A model generated the notes under the pieces. It was given only the letters and a program-made list of their open reading frames with translations. It searched no databases and was not told the origin of the DNA. Position numbers and translations under genes: made by a program. 5,596 nt of DNA from Nocardioidaceae bacterium (GTDB lineage Bacteria > Actinomycetota > Actinomycetes > Propionibacteriales > Nocardioidaceae). This document shows positions 5,099 through 5,596 of this stretch, in pieces (positions within the stretch are counted from its first letter, which is position 1; each line of letters starts with the position of its first letter). The stretch is taken from positions 1 through 5,596 of the forward strand of contig JACCUS010000212.1 in assembly GCA_013811715.1 (NCBI GenBank), written 5' to 3'.

Positions 5099-5109
5099 CT
5101 CGGCAGTGA

Positions 5110-5547
5110 TCAGCGCGGGGACTCGACCCGCTGCTTGAGGCCCTTGAGGGCGGTGTCGATGATGACCTTCTCGCCCTTGCGCTTGAGCATCCCGATCATC
5201 GGGATCGACAGGTCGACGGCCAGCTGGTACCTCACCTCGGTGGCGTCGCCCTTGTCGGTGAGGACGTAGGCGCCCTCCATGGCCTTGAGCATCTTGGCCT
5301 CGACGAGCGACCAGGTCACCTGCTCGTCGCCTTGCCAGTCATAGGTCAGGGTGTACTCGTCCTTGATCGGGGCCGCATCGAGCACGAACGCCACCTCGCG
5401 CGAGCGCCCGTCGTCGTACTCGGTGAGCACACGGGCGGACTTCACGCCCTTGGCCCACGCGGGGTAGCTCTCGAAGTCGGCGATGACGGCCATCACGGCT
5501 GCGGGGTCGGCCTCAATGACGATGCTCGACATCGTCTGCTCTGCCAT
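5110..5547 (-). CDS. SRPBCC (START-like) family protein, Rv2185c/TB16.3-like
   Basis: 145 residues starting at ATG 5547, which has AAGGGG (5561-5556) 8 nt upstream. The open frame extends 14 codons further, but that extension begins inside the probable -10 box, so I chose the inner ATG. Features are an N-terminal strand IVIEADPAAVMAVIADFESYPAW (9-31), the standard opening of this helix-grip fold, then alternating strands, and a C-terminal helix with VDLSIPMIGMLKRKGEK (111-127) and LKGLKQRVE (134-142). The VDL-x2-PMIGMLKRK and LK-x2-K/QRVE pattern and the length agree with what I recall of M. tuberculosis Rv2185c. Members have a deep hydrophobic pocket that binds lipids or other hydrophobic ligands; the ligand here is unknown. 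No signal peptide or membrane helix is seen, so it is cytosolic. It is the first gene of a probable two-gene unit with glucokinase. Confidence 0.9.
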   Translation of the reverse strand: MAEQTMSSIVIEADPAAVMAVIADFESYPAWAKGVKSARVLTEYDDGRSREVAFVLDAAPIKDEYTLTYDWQGDEQVTWSLVEAKMLKAMEGAYVLTDKGDATEVRYQLAVDLSIPMIGMLKRKGEKVIIDTALKGLKQRVESPR

Positions 5548-5555
5548 GCCCGCTG

Positions 5556-5591
5556 CCCCTTCATCCGCCGTGCCGGTCGGTGGCGACACTA
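5556..5591 (-). promoter_or_regulatory. RBS and candidate -10 of the SRPBCC-glucokinase unit
   Basis: On the minus strand TAGTGT (5591-5586) fits TANNNT, and AAGGGG (5561-5556) is the RBS 8 nt before ATG 5547. The transcript would start near 5579, with a leader of about 32 nt. The matching -35 would fall near 5609-5614, beyond the window, so the promoter cannot be completed here. Confidence 0.45.
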
Positions 5592-5596
5592 CTCTC

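Noticed and set aside
4104..5138. A 344-codon open frame on the plus strand, longer than the glucokinase gene it opposes
   Set aside because: It is an antisense shadow. The translation is rich in R, G, P, H and Q with no domain logic, while the minus strand encodes every ROK motif.

Overview
The window is uniformly GC-rich and reads as core chromosome of a high-GC actinobacterium, probably Nocardioides-like or another Propionibacteriales/Streptomyces-grade organism. The evidence is GC-rich third codon positions, GTG starts, TANNNT -10 boxes, a probable leaderless mRNA, a proline-rich two-helix membrane protein of an actinobacterial type, and an SRPBCC protein very close in length and C-terminal sequence to mycobacterial Rv2185c. 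The genus is an inference. I see no tRNA, rRNA, CRISPR array, insertion sequence, phage gene or attachment site.

Layout, left to right: (1) the first 36 codons of a PlsC-type lysophospholipid acyltransferase, minus strand, running off the left edge. (2) A 213-bp divergent intergenic region with a promoter for each side, a 15-bp imperfect inverted repeat and a short tandem repeat. (3) A plus-strand pair that overlaps by 11 bp: an Est30-like alpha/beta-hydrolase (esterase/monoacylglycerol lipase type) and an actinobacterial two-helix membrane protein with a DUF2007/GlnB-like N-terminal domain. (4) A minus-strand lipoprotein gene whose stop lies 8 bp from that of the preceding gene. (5) A short divergent promoter region, then a plus-strand TIGR00300-family gene (LOR/SDH domain, related to archaeal ornithine cyclodeaminase), probably leaderless. 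(6) A 92-bp convergent gap with a GC-rich hairpin. (7) A minus-strand pair at the right edge, SRPBCC protein then ROK glucokinase, read from a promoter at the extreme right edge.

Together, the acyltransferase, esterase, SRPBCC protein and glucokinase look like the conserved actinobacterial lipid/envelope neighbourhood (compare the Rv2182c-Rv2187 region of M. tuberculosis, recalled and not searched), with a sugar kinase added. The lipoprotein and TIGR00300 genes sit between the two halves as separately transcribed units and may be a lineage-specific insertion.

I did not find an obviously new multi-gene system. The points most worth following are a likely non-ATG (ATC) start for the lipoprotein, the inverted repeat between the acyltransferase and esterase promoters, the stand-alone ornithine-cyclodeaminase-like enzyme, and the two-part architecture of the membrane protein.
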